Shown here piece by piece: positions 1 through 8,900 of a stretch of DNA of 32,684 nucleotides. Source of the stretch: Planctomycetota bacterium. Lineage in GTDB: Bacteria; Planctomycetota; UBA1135; GCA-002686595. The stretch covers positions 1 through 32,684 of the forward strand of contig PBIX01000004.1 of the NCBI GenBank assembly GCA_002720975.1. Direction: 5' to 3'. The notes beneath the pieces were generated by a model that was not told the DNA's origin, did no database searches, and worked only from the letters and a program-made list of their open reading frames with translations. Position 1 is the first letter of the stretch; each line of letters opens with the position of its first letter. The translations under genes and the position numbers were made by a program.

Positions 1-1520
1 CGCAGCCCCAACTCTTTGGAACGCTGCACCTGACGCTGTCCAAGGCTCGGACCGAGGGGCTGCTCGTGCAGCGTGCCTGGGAGATCGTCTGGTTCAGCCT
101 TGCGAGCTTCGTGGTTCTGGCGGGCGTACTCGCTGGCATGCTTCGTCGGCACCTGGGGCGTCCGCTTGAGGTCCTCGACGCTCGTACACGCGCCCTGTCC
201 AGTGGGGACTTCCAGACGCCGATACCGCGTGTGGGATCCGCCGAGCTGGGCCGTCTGGCCGGGACGATGGACCAGATGAGGGTCAACGTGCACGACGCTC
301 AGGCGGGTTTGGAGGCGCGCAATCGGGAGCTCGTGAAGATCGGCGCCGAGAAAGACACGGCCCTGGCAAAGCTCACCGTTGCCCTCGACCGGGCTAAGGC
401 GGCCGAGAGGGCCCGCTCCGAGTTCCTGGCAAACATGAGCCATGAACTCTGTACGCCTTTGAATGGCATCTTGGGTCTGACGGATCTGCTGACGCGTGAT
501 GCATCCTCTCGCGAGAACCTCGATCGGTTGCGTGATGTACAGCGCTCCGGTCACGAGATGCTACACCTGGTGCGGGGCGTGCTTGATTGGTCAGCTATCG
601 AGAACGAAGCCGTCCAACTGGAGTGCATCACGTTTGATATGGAGGCGCTGCTGGTCGACCGCGTGAGGCAGGCTCGGACCGCTGCTATTGAGAAAGGCCT
701 GCGACTGACGTGCGTGGTTGAGGAGGGTTTGGGGGGGCTCCGGATCGGCGACCGAGCTCGTGTGGATCAGATCGCTGGGCATCTCCTCGACAACGCCGTG
801 AAGTTCACCGAGCACGGAGAGGTCATCTGCCACTTGGGCTCAGGCCCGGAGGGTGAAGGCGTGGTTCTGGAGGTGCGGGATACTGGCCCGGGGCTTGGCG
901 ACGTAGATCCCGTGGAGTGGCTTGAGCCCTTTCAGCAGGCCGATGGCTCCACAACGCGTTCCCATGGCGGTGCCGGGCTCGGCCTCGCCATTTCGTCACG
1001 GTTGGCACAACTGATGGGCGGGTCCTTGAGCATCAAGGCCCGGCAGGCTGTTGGCCTGACTGCGACACTGGCCCTGCCGCTCCCCGTTGGAGTTCAAGAA
1101 CGTGACGATTTGGGTGCCGCGAAGGGCTCCCCGTTGCGCGTTCTGGTGGTGGATGACAATGCCGTCAACCGCAAGCTTGCCAGCGTGGTTGTTGAGCGCG
1201 GGGGACACGAGGCTGTGCAGGCAGCTGATGGGGCCCAAGCGGTCGAGGCTGTGGAGCGAGGCCTTTTCGATGTGATCCTGATGGACGTGCAGATGCCGGT
1301 AATGGATGGATTTGAAGCCACGCGCCAGATTCGCAGTCTTGAGCTGGCCAGGGGGGCCGTCCGGGTCCCCATCCTCGCGGTGACCGCAGGGGCATTTGAG
1401 GGCGGGCAGGAGCGCTGCCGACGGGCGGGCATGGACGGCTTTCTGGCCAAGCCTGTGAGCTTTGACAGGCTCCTGGCTTCGGTCGAGGCGGCTGGCCTGT
1501 CTCTTTCGCAGGCCAGCTGA
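1..1520 (+). CDS. Hybrid sensor histidine kinase with receiver domain (5' partial)
   Basis: Membrane-bound hybrid kinase that would autophosphorylate a histidine and pass the phosphate to its own receiver. The frame is open from base 3 to the stop at 1518-1520, so the true start and the sensor domain lie before the window; GTG at 66 is only an internal candidate. Numbered from base 66: membrane helix about 8-26, HAMP about 27-80, coiled coil about 80-115, HisKA with phospho-acceptor His126, an HATPase domain with an N-box (DNAVKF) and the G-box GGAGLGLA, then a receiver with acidic pair Asp363-Asp364, phospho-acceptor Asp407 and Lys462. The H-box reads HELCTP rather than the usual HELRTP (Cys129). 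No DNA-binding output domain is present, so signalling probably ends on a separate histidine phosphotransfer protein. The sensed signal cannot be read. Confidence 0.93.
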   Translation, partial: QPQLFGTLHLTLSKARTEGLLVQRAWEIVWFSLASFVVLAGVLAGMLRRHLGRPLEVLDARTRALSSGDFQTPIPRVGSAELGRLAGTMDQMRVNVHDAQAGLEARNRELVKIGAEKDTALAKLTVALDRAKAAERARSEFLANMSHELCTPLNGILGLTDLLTRDASSRENLDRLRDVQRSGHEMLHLVRGVLDWSAIENEAVQLECITFDMEALLVDRVRQARTAAIEKGLRLTCVVEEGLGGLRIGDRARVDQIAGHLLDNAVKFTEHGEVICHLGSGPEGEGVVLEVRDTGPGLGDVDPVEWLEPFQQADGSTTRSHGGAGLGLAISSRLAQLMGGSLSIKARQAVGLTATLALPLPVGVQERDDLGAAKGSPLRVLVVDDNAVNRKLASVVVERGGHEAVQAADGAQAVEAVERGLFDVILMDVQMPVMDGFEATRQIRSLELARGAVRVPILAVTAGAFEGGQERCRRAGMDGFLAKPVSFDRLLASVEAAGLSLSQAS

Positions 1521-1601
1521 ACCGGATCCTGCTTGTCCAGGTGCTTCAAAGCCCTATTCGCTAGGAATCGGGCCGGGCCGCCAGCTATGCTCGGCGCCGC
1601 G

Positions 1602-3290
1602 ATGAGCCGAATATTCCGACGCCTATGCCTGCAGCACACGCCTTCTTCGAGGGTGCTACTGCTTTTCCTCGGGTTGCTGGGTCCTGCTGCAGGGGCCCAG
1701 ACGCCTCCGTCTGGAGCCTTGGCCTCCATCGAAAAGAAGCAGGTGCAGGCGCATGTCAACTTCCTTGCCTCCCCTGAGCTGGAGGGGCGCGACTCTCCGA
1801 GTGTCGGCCAGAGCCTGGCTGCGGAGTATATCTGTGGCACCTTCCGCTCCTGCGGCTTCGTTGTGGCGGAGGATAGCGGCGATCTCTGGAAGCGGGTGGC
1901 CAAGGATGAGGAGATTCCGCCCTGGTCGGCGCTCGGCGATGAGGGCACCTATCTTCGGCCGTTCCTGGTTGATGTGGACACGGGAAGCCGAAGGGGGACT
2001 CCACGGACGCGACCTGATGTGAAGAACGCCGCGCTGGTTCTCAGGGAGGATGGGGCCGAACATCCCTTTGCGCTGGGCCAGGACTTTGTACCCGTCCCGC
2101 GTTGCGGAGGCGAGGTGGTGGGTGAATTGGTCTTTGCGGGCTTTGGAATCCAATCCAAGAAGGAGGGGTATGACGACTTCAAGGGAGTGGACCTGGAAGG
2201 CAAAGTGGCGCTGATCATTGAGGGTGAACCCAATCACAAGCGCAGGTTCAGCGGGAGCGACGTCACGGCCTTGGCTTCCATCTGGAACAAGATTGCTGCC
2301 TTGGAAAAGGAGGGCGCTGCAGGGGTGCTCATCATGCGTAGGCCCTATCCGAAGCGGAAGAGCAAGGATAGGGATGGGCCGCCTGCCGCGCCGCTCAGCT
2401 ATCGGTACACCTATGCGTCATTCAATCCGCCCGATACGGACCGTTGGCGCGACTCACCTCTGCCTGCCCTGGAGATCAGCGCAGACTGCGCCGAGGCCTT
2501 GACGGGCAAGGATATCGGCGAGCTTGCAGAGCGCATGGACCGCTCGGGCAAGCCGTCACGGCTACGCTTGAAGGGGCTGGAGGTTGTCATGAACTCGGCG
2601 ACTGAGGAGAGTGACCTGTTGCTGAACAATATCGTGGCCCTCCTTCCTGGGAGCGACCCGGAGTTGGCGAAGGAGGTCGTGATTGTCGGCGCTCACTATG
2701 ACCACATTGGTGTGGGGAAGCGTGGTCGGGTCGGTTATGGGGCCGACGACAACGGTTCTGGTACGGCGGCTCTGCTGCAGGTTGCCGCGGCGTTCAAGGG
2801 GGCTGCGCCTCGTCGTAGCGTCCTCTTCGCGTCCTTCACCGCTGAGGAGGACGGCTTGGTTGGTTCGGCCAGGCTGGCCAGGGACCTCCCGGTGCCCCGC
2901 GAGCAGGTGGTGGCGATGGTGAATATGGACATGCTCGGCGTGGGCGAGGCAAATGAAGTGGTCTGCTTTGGCTTCAAGCAGAATCCTGGACTTGAGAAGA
3001 TCGTTGGCCGAGCGAACAGGCTGGGCCGGACGGGTATCAGGCGCATAACCGAAGTCAATGACCCCGGGGTTTTTCAACGTTCAGATCACTTCTCATTTCA
3101 TTCCGTGGGGATACCCGCCGTATTCTTCACGGAGGGCTTTCCCATTGAGAAGAACAAGGACTATCACACCTGGCGTGATACGCCTGACAGCATCGACCCA
3201 GAGAAAATCGCGGCCTCTGCGCGACTGGCATTCTTGACCACATGGATTCTGGCGAACCAAGACGAGCGACTTCCCCCTCCCCGAGACTGA
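1602..3290 (+). CDS. Secreted M28-family zinc aminopeptidase with PA domain
   Basis: Predicted exported zinc metallopeptidase of family M28, a group that removes N-terminal residues from peptides. With the ATG at 1602 it has 562 residues. A signal peptide is visible (basic segment, then a leucine-rich core around 18-30, then GAQ). A protease-associated insert lies around residues 170-310. The five zinc ligands of M28 are all recognisable: His365 in GAHYDH, bridging Asp382 in GADDNGSG, Glu415-Glu416 in TAEEDG, Asp443 in NMDMLG and His496 in SDHFSFH. The start is uncertain: ATG 1587 adds five residues and a TTG at 1533 adds 23, and none has a clear Shine-Dalgarno. The 1602 start gives the cleanest signal peptide. 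The 3' end overlaps the next gene by 49 bases, suggesting co-transcription. Confidence 0.93.
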   Translation: MSRIFRRLCLQHTPSSRVLLLFLGLLGPAAGAQTPPSGALASIEKKQVQAHVNFLASPELEGRDSPSVGQSLAAEYICGTFRSCGFVVAEDSGDLWKRVAKDEEIPPWSALGDEGTYLRPFLVDVDTGSRRGTPRTRPDVKNAALVLREDGAEHPFALGQDFVPVPRCGGEVVGELVFAGFGIQSKKEGYDDFKGVDLEGKVALIIEGEPNHKRRFSGSDVTALASIWNKIAALEKEGAAGVLIMRRPYPKRKSKDRDGPPAAPLSYRYTYASFNPPDTDRWRDSPLPALEISADCAEALTGKDIGELAERMDRSGKPSRLRLKGLEVVMNSATEESDLLLNNIVALLPGSDPELAKEVVIVGAHYDHIGVGKRGRVGYGADDNGSGTAALLQVAAAFKGAAPRRSVLFASFTAEEDGLVGSARLARDLPVPREQVVAMVNMDMLGVGEANEVVCFGFKQNPGLEKIVGRANRLGRTGIRRITEVNDPGVFQRSDHFSFHSVGIPAVFFTEGFPIEKNKDYHTWRDTPDSIDPEKIAASARLAFLTTWILANQDERLPPPRD

Positions 3291-4906
3291 CTCACATCGG
3301 AGTGGGCTTTGTGCTGGCCCTGCTGATCCTGTCCTTGCTTTGGGATGGGGCTGGGGACGGCGATGCAGTCGGCAAGGTCGTATTGACGCGGCCCGGTGAC
3401 CGGTCTCTGGGACCGACGTCTGTGGCGGGGCCCACTCCCGCGGGCCTACCGGCGGACGGGATCCCAGGGGGCGGCGAGCCTTGGGATCGGAACCCTGATC
3501 TCACCCTTGAATCGGCTGTGAAATCGGCCGTTCAGCATGCCAGTAGTGACGCTGCGGCGGTCAGTCAAGGCAAGGCAAACGGCTCCAATATTCAGGTGGC
3601 GGTTCACGTTCGGGACCTTGGCCGCCACCAGGTGGTGCTGGATATCGAGGGGCAACTCTCCATGCGACCGGCTTCCAATCAAAAACTGGTGACCTGTGCT
3701 GCCGCGTTGGTGTTGCTCGGACCGGGCGCCGAGTTCGTCACGCCGATCGAGGCACTGGGAGCCGTTGGGGATGGCGTTCTACTCGGGGATCTGGTTGTCC
3801 GCGCGGATGGTGACCCGCTCTACGTGGAGGGAGGTGATGGCTCCCTGGACCCTTGGCTGGGCCCGCTGGCGGATACCCTGCTGGCGGCAGGTATCTGTCG
3901 GGTCCCCGGCACCCTCATTCTGGACGAAGGGAGCTATGCGCTCCCCGGTCCCGGCCCCGCGTGGCCTGCAGCGCGTGACTATTGGCAGGAGTACTGCGCC
4001 CTGGCCGGCGGCTTCAGCGCAAACGCGGGTTGCCTTACGGCTTGGGTGGCGCCCGGGCGTGTGGGGCGCAGCGCGGACGTTCTGGTTCTGCCCCGCGGCC
4101 ATGGTCTGCCCCGCAAGGTATCCGTCAGTACGGGCTCCGGTAGCAGCAAGCTCGATGTGCGTATCGGGGCCAATCAGTGGGGCGTTACGGTGAGCGGGAG
4201 TATCCCCGCCGGCACCCCTCGGCGCTCCTGGCGCTTTGCTCACCCCGATCCTGTCGAGCTGTTTGGGCATGCCATGATCGAAGGGCTCAACCGACGGGGC
4301 GTGTCCGTGGAGGGTGGATTCCGCCGCGAGCGCGGTGGGGCGACGGGCCGCTGGGTGGCCGAGCTCGCCACGCCTCTTGCCTCTTACCTGATTCCGATTC
4401 TCACCCACTCCAACAACTCGGTGGCGGACCAGGTGTTCTTTCACTTGGGGGCCAAGGAGGCTGGCAGGGGGGACAGGGTCGGCGGTTCGCTTGCCACACA
4501 GCGGGCGCTTGAGCTCCTTGGCGTCCCCCCGGCTGGGTTTGTGCAGGTGGATGGATCCGGCCTCAGCCGGGACAACCGGGTCAGCGCCAGTCAATTGACC
4601 GCCCTGATCGCCGCTGTCATGGACCTTGAAGGTGGGGGCGCGGTGCGATTCTTGGAGGCTCTCCCTCTGTCCGGCATACGGGGGAGCCTCGAGCGTCGCC
4701 TGACCGGGCCGGGCACCAAGGGGCGCGTGTGGGCGAAGACGGGTTTTATCAATGGCACAAGCGCTCTCTCCGGTGTGGTGCATACGAACTCCGATCGTAT
4801 GCTGGCCTTTTCCATCCTCGTGGATTATCGCATCACGCCTGGGCTGAACACGCGTTGCTGGAAACCTATGCAGGATCGGATCTGCAGCCTTCTGGTTTCA
4901 CTCTGA
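3242..4906 (+). CDS. dacB: D-alanyl-D-alanine carboxypeptidase/endopeptidase, PBP4 type (S13)
   Basis: Peptidase S13 penicillin-binding protein that trims the terminal D-Ala of peptidoglycan stem peptides or cuts D,D-crosslinks in the periplasm. All three active-site motifs are present and in order: SxxK as Ser145-Asn-Gln-Lys148, SxN as Ser390-Asn-Asn392, and KTG as Lys499-Thr-Gly501. The long insertion between the first two motifs is typical of S13. A hydrophobic segment near residues 20-35 is a signal or anchor. The ATG at 3242 lies inside the end of the preceding peptidase gene; GTG 3302, just before the hydrophobic stretch, is an alternative. The stop TGA shares a base with the next ATG (TGATG at 4904-4908), so translation is probably coupled. 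Confidence 0.94.
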   Translation: MDSGEPRRATSPSPRLTHIGVGFVLALLILSLLWDGAGDGDAVGKVVLTRPGDRSLGPTSVAGPTPAGLPADGIPGGGEPWDRNPDLTLESAVKSAVQHASSDAAAVSQGKANGSNIQVAVHVRDLGRHQVVLDIEGQLSMRPASNQKLVTCAAALVLLGPGAEFVTPIEALGAVGDGVLLGDLVVRADGDPLYVEGGDGSLDPWLGPLADTLLAAGICRVPGTLILDEGSYALPGPGPAWPAARDYWQEYCALAGGFSANAGCLTAWVAPGRVGRSADVLVLPRGHGLPRKVSVSTGSGSSKLDVRIGANQWGVTVSGSIPAGTPRRSWRFAHPDPVELFGHAMIEGLNRRGVSVEGGFRRERGGATGRWVAELATPLASYLIPILTHSNNSVADQVFFHLGAKEAGRGDRVGGSLATQRALELLGVPPAGFVQVDGSGLSRDNRVSASQLTALIAAVMDLEGGGAVRFLEALPLSGIRGSLERRLTGPGTKGRVWAKTGFINGTSALSGVVHTNSDRMLAFSILVDYRITPGLNTRCWKPMQDRICSLLVSL

Positions 4907-5706
4907 TGGAGCTCTCCGAGAGGCAGCAACTTCTCAGCATCGCCGAGGCTGCCGCGCGCGAAGCTGGTGATGTTCTCGTTGGGCACTTGGGTAAATTGGC
5001 CCCCGGGGCGATCGGTCAGAAGACAAACTACCGGGACCTTGTGACGGCTGCTGACCTCGAGGCCGAGAGAGTCCTTGTGGAGCGCCTGCGGGTGGCGTGT
5101 CCGGGGCACGCCATCGAGGCAGAAGAGGAGACCCGTGACGTACTGGACGATCGGCCCCGTTGGTTTCTCGACCCTTTGGATGGGACGGTGAATTTCATCC
5201 ATCGGCTGCCCTGTTTTGCCGTGTCCATGGGGTTGTGGGTTGCTGGGCGGCCTCAGGTCTCTGTGATTCACGCACCCGTGCTGGGGGAGACCTTCTGTGC
5301 GGTGCGCGGTGGTGGAGCTAGCGTTGACGGGCGCCCGCTGCATGTCTCTCCTGTGGAGACCATTCGTGACGCCGTTCTCGCTACAGGCTTTGCCTACCGG
5401 CGCAACGAACTCAAGCCCTCCAACCTGGACCAGTTTGCGAGCTTCTTCTATGAGGCGCGTGGCCTGCGACGGATGGGGTCTGCCGCCCTGGACCTCGCGT
5501 TTGTGGCAGATGCCCGCCTGGATGGGTTCTGGGAGTATCACCTCTCACCCCATGATGTGGCGGCTGGAGGCCTGCTGGTTCTTGAGGCCGGAGGGTGCGT
5601 TACCGACGTACGGGGCGAGGAGGACTGGCTCCGGGGGGGCAGCATCGTGGCAGGGTGCCCTGCGCTCCACGGGGAGATGATCCAGCATCTGGCGCGGGTT
5701 GAGTAG
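4906..5706 (+). CDS. Inositol monophosphatase family protein (SuhB-like)
   Basis: Magnesium-dependent sugar or inositol phosphate phosphatase of the IMPase/FBPase superfamily, 266 residues, close to the usual length. Metal-binding elements seen: acidic residues in AEEET around 72-75, the DPLDGTVNF motif with Asp89 and Asp92, GSAALDLA at 191-198, and Asp217 in SPHDVAAG, which replaces the usual WDxAAG. The open frame reaches back to 4729, but the upstream part is antisense-like residue content inside dacB; the ATG at 4906, overlapping the dacB stop by one base, gives the canonical N-terminus. The substrate may be inositol phosphate, another sugar phosphate or PAP (CysQ-like). The motif set fits IMPase best, but the exact substrate cannot be read. 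Confidence 0.92.
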   Translation: MELSERQQLLSIAEAAAREAGDVLVGHLGKLAPGAIGQKTNYRDLVTAADLEAERVLVERLRVACPGHAIEAEEETRDVLDDRPRWFLDPLDGTVNFIHRLPCFAVSMGLWVAGRPQVSVIHAPVLGETFCAVRGGGASVDGRPLHVSPVETIRDAVLATGFAYRRNELKPSNLDQFASFFYEARGLRRMGSAALDLAFVADARLDGFWEYHLSPHDVAAGGLLVLEAGGCVTDVRGEEDWLRGGSIVAGCPALHGEMIQHLARVE

Positions 5707-5784
5707 GAGGGGTCGGACCCGGTTGTGGGTTGATGCGGGGGCGATCCCCGCCGGGGGGGGTAGGAGAATCGCAGGTGGAACTGT

Positions 5785-5790
5785 TACTAT
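5785..5790 (+). promoter_or_regulatory. Possible -10 element upstream of uvrA
   Basis: The hexamer TACTAT lies in the 206-base gap between the phosphatase gene and uvrA and fits a TAnnnT -10 pattern. No convincing -35 is seen, so this is weak. If used, it would give an untranslated leader of more than 100 bases containing the hairpin at 5827-5865. Confidence 0.25.
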
Positions 5791-5826
5791 GACGGACTCG
5801 CTTGGGCGCTCCAAATCCCCGATAGA

Positions 5827-5865
5827 CCCCTCTTTAGGCCCCTGATAGGAGCCACGAAGGAGGGG
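5827..5865 (+). other. Imperfect two-part hairpin in the uvrA leader
   Basis: An inner stem GGCCCCT (5837-5843) pairs with AGGAGCC (5847-5853) across a GAT loop with one mismatch. An outer stem CCCCTCTT (5827-5834) pairs with AAGGAGGGG (5857-5865) with one bulged base. No U-tract follows. It may be a terminator-like end for the upstream operon or a structured leader for uvrA, whose ATG is 47 bases further on. This was read by eye; no folding energy was computed. Confidence 0.45.
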
Positions 5866-5912
5866 GCAGGACTGGCCCGGGCTCACCCCAAAACCACCCT
5901 CCCCACCCCTCG

Positions 5913-8900
5913 ATGAAGCGCATCCGTCCGGATGATCTCATACGCATTCGTTGTGCTCGCCAGAACAATCTGGTGGGGGTGGACGTTGACATGCCCCGCA
6001 ACGCGCTGGTGGCCGTGACCGGGGTTTCGGGATCAGGGAAGTCGTCCTTGGCGTTCGACACCCTCTACCGGGAGGGACAGCGCCGTTTCCTGGAGACCCT
6101 GTCAGCCTATGCGCGACAGTTTCTTGGGGGGATCTCCATGCCTGACGTTGAGAGTATCAGTGGGTTGTCACCTGCCATTGCCGTGGATCAACGTTCCATA
6201 CCCCGGGGGGCCCGATCCACTGTGGGGACATTGACAGAGATCACGGATCATCTGAGGGTTCTCTTTGCTCGCGCCGGTGTTGCCCACAGCCCCTGGTCCG
6301 GTGATCCTGTTGAGTCCCGCACTCCGGAGTCTGTTGTGCAAGAGCTCCTGCGCACCTATGAGGGCAGCGCCGTGCAATTGGCCGCTCCCCTGGTGAGGGA
6401 CCGCAAGGGGCAGCACAAGGCCCTCCTCGACGATCTTCGCCGCAAGGGGTACGTGCGTGTCCGGGTGGATGGCGTGGTCCAGCGCATCGAGGACGTGCCC
6501 GAACTCGCCCGGTACAAGATGCACTCCATTGAGGTCATCGTCGACCGCCTCAAGCCGAGCACGGACAGCCCGGGCCGACTACGGGAATCGGTGGATGCCG
6601 CCCTGGAGCTCGGCTCTGGCAGCATGCTCGTGGTTACACCGGATGGAATCCAGAGCGTCTCCACCCAGGCCGTATGTCCTCAAACGGGTCGCGAGCTTCC
6701 CACCTTGGAGCCGCGGTTGTTTTCGCCCAACTCTCCCCACGGCGCCTGCCCCACATGCAAGGGCCTGGGGTCACTCAGGGCCCCTACCGAGCAGGCCGTC
6801 GTGGCGGATGGCCAGCTCTCCATCCGGGAGGGCGCTCTAGCTGTAACCCGGGCCAGCGGTGGGGCTCTTCTCTTCCCGAGGGTGGACTTTGCCTTCCTGG
6901 AACAGATCGCCACTCTTGGTGGTTTCAGCCTGGACACGCCCTGGATCGAGCTGACCCCCGAGGCGCGGCAACTGATCTTGAGGGGGACGGGTGACAAGCG
7001 ATTCGAGGACAAGAAGCGTTGGCAGGGGAAACGCGGGCGTGGGGAGTGGACCTGGCGGCGCCCTTTCCGCGGGGTGTTGACGGAGTTGGAGCGAGCGAAC
7101 GCAAAGGGGACCCAAAGACGCCTCGTGGGTCGTTTTCTCACGACGACCGTCTGCCCCGAGTGTGATGGCTGTCGGTTGGGGGAGGCCCCACGGCACGTTC
7201 AGTTGGGGGGCGTGACGCTTCCTGAGTTGTGCCGCTTACCCGTGAGCGAACTGCCCCGACGGCTCGGGGCCTTGAAGCTCAACAAGCGTCAGACTCGGAT
7301 CGCCCGTGATCTGCTCTCCGAAGTCCTGCGCCGTCTGGCATTTCTCGAAAAGGTCGGGCTGGGTTACCTGGGCCTGGAACGTGGTGCCGACACGCTCTCC
7401 GGTGGGGAGGCCCAACGCATTCGGCTGGCGGCCCAGTTGGGGGCGGGCCTGGTGGGTGTCCTGTACGTGCTCGATGAACCCTCGATCGGCTTGCATTCAA
7501 GGGATCACGCGGCCCTACTGGATGCGCTTCGGGATCTGGTGAACCAGGGAAACAGCGTGGTGGTTGTGGAGCACGACGAGAGCACTCTGCTCGCTGCGGA
7601 TTGGATCGTGGATGTAGGGCCGGGCGCCGGGCACTTCGGGGGGCGGGTGGTGGCAGAGGGGCCACCTGAAACCGTGGCCAAGGTGGACACCCCGACAGGT
7701 CGGTTGTTGCGCGGTGAGATTCTTCTGCCTGCGCCCACAGAGCGTCGATCCGGGAACGGCAAGTTCCTCAGCCTGACGGGTGCGTCCGCGTTCAACCTGC
7801 GGAAGATTGACCTGGACCTGCCTCTCGGCTGCCTGATCGCGGTCACCGGGGTATCGGGATCGGGTAAGTCCACCCTGATCCAGCGCACCTTGAGGCCGGC
7901 TGTGCTACGCGCGCTGGGCCGAGAGTGTGAGGTGGCTGGTGAATACGCGGGCCTGAGTGGAATGGAGGCCGTCACGGATCTGGTGGTGGTGGACGCCACC
8001 CCCATTGGCCGAACGACTCGCTCCAACCCAGCTACCTATACGAAGGTCTTGGGGCCCATTCGCGACCTATTCGCCGCCCTCCCTGAGAGTCGAGTCCGGG
8101 GCTACGGTAAATCGCGCTTCTCGTTCAACGTCGAAGGCGGGCGCTGCGAGGTGTGTAAGGGGGCGGGTTCCGAGTTGGTTGAGTTGCAGTTCCTGGCTCC
8201 CGTAACCGTGCCCTGTGTGGAATGTGGCGGAGCCCGTTTTCAGGCTGAAACCCTGGACGTGCTGTACAACGGTCATTCGATCTCCGGCGTTCTGGCCATG
8301 ACGGCCGGGGAGGCCCTTGAGTTATTCAAAGACCATCCCAGGATCGCACGGCCCTTGCAGTGGATGTGTGATGTGGGCCTCGGCTATCTCACGCTGGGTC
8401 AACCGTCGACGACCCTCTCTGGTGGAGAGGCCCAACGGATCAAGCTCGTGACGCATCTGCAGAAGCGCACCCATGGCCACGTGCTCTACTTGCTGGACGA
8501 ACCCACCACTGGCTTGCACATGGAGGATGTGGGCCGTCTGACCGGAGCCCTGCAGTGCCTCGTGGATCAAGGGCATACCGTGGTTGTGATTGAGCACAAC
8601 CTCGAGTTGGTTGAGGCCGCCGACCACCTGTTCGACCTTGGACCTGAAGGAGGCGATGGGGGCGGGCAGATGGTGGCCAGCGGGACGCCGGAGGAGGTGG
8701 CCAGATGCAAGGCCTCCCACACGGGCTACGCCTTGTCGATGAAGGGGAGGGCACCCAGTCGGAAGCGCCGCGCATCCGGGCGGGGGGGTGCCGCCCCCCA
8801 GTCCATCGAGGTTCGGGGTGCCCGCACCCACAACCTGCGCGACGTGGACGTCTCGATTCCCCACGCCAGCCTGGCCGTGATCACCGGCCCTTCGGGTTCG

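Noticed and set aside
1094-1948. 284-codon reverse open frame across the kinase end and M28 start
   Set aside because: It overlaps the receiver domain and M28 signal region, both well supported, and its residues are low-complexity Arg/Ser/Pro-rich.
3779-4783. 334-codon reverse-strand open frame across dacB
   Set aside because: It lies opposite a gene with all S13 motifs and its translation shows no recognisable domain; long antisense frames are expected in GC-rich coding DNA.
4729-4905. Longer start for the inositol-phosphatase-like gene
   Set aside because: The extra 59 residues do not match the family and lie within the KTG region of dacB in another frame; ATG 4906 fits the family length and the TGATG overlap.
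5707-5912. A small gene or RNA in the gap before uvrA
   Set aside because: No open frame with a start and ribosome binding site or tRNA-like pattern was seen; only a hairpin and a weak -10-like hexamer.
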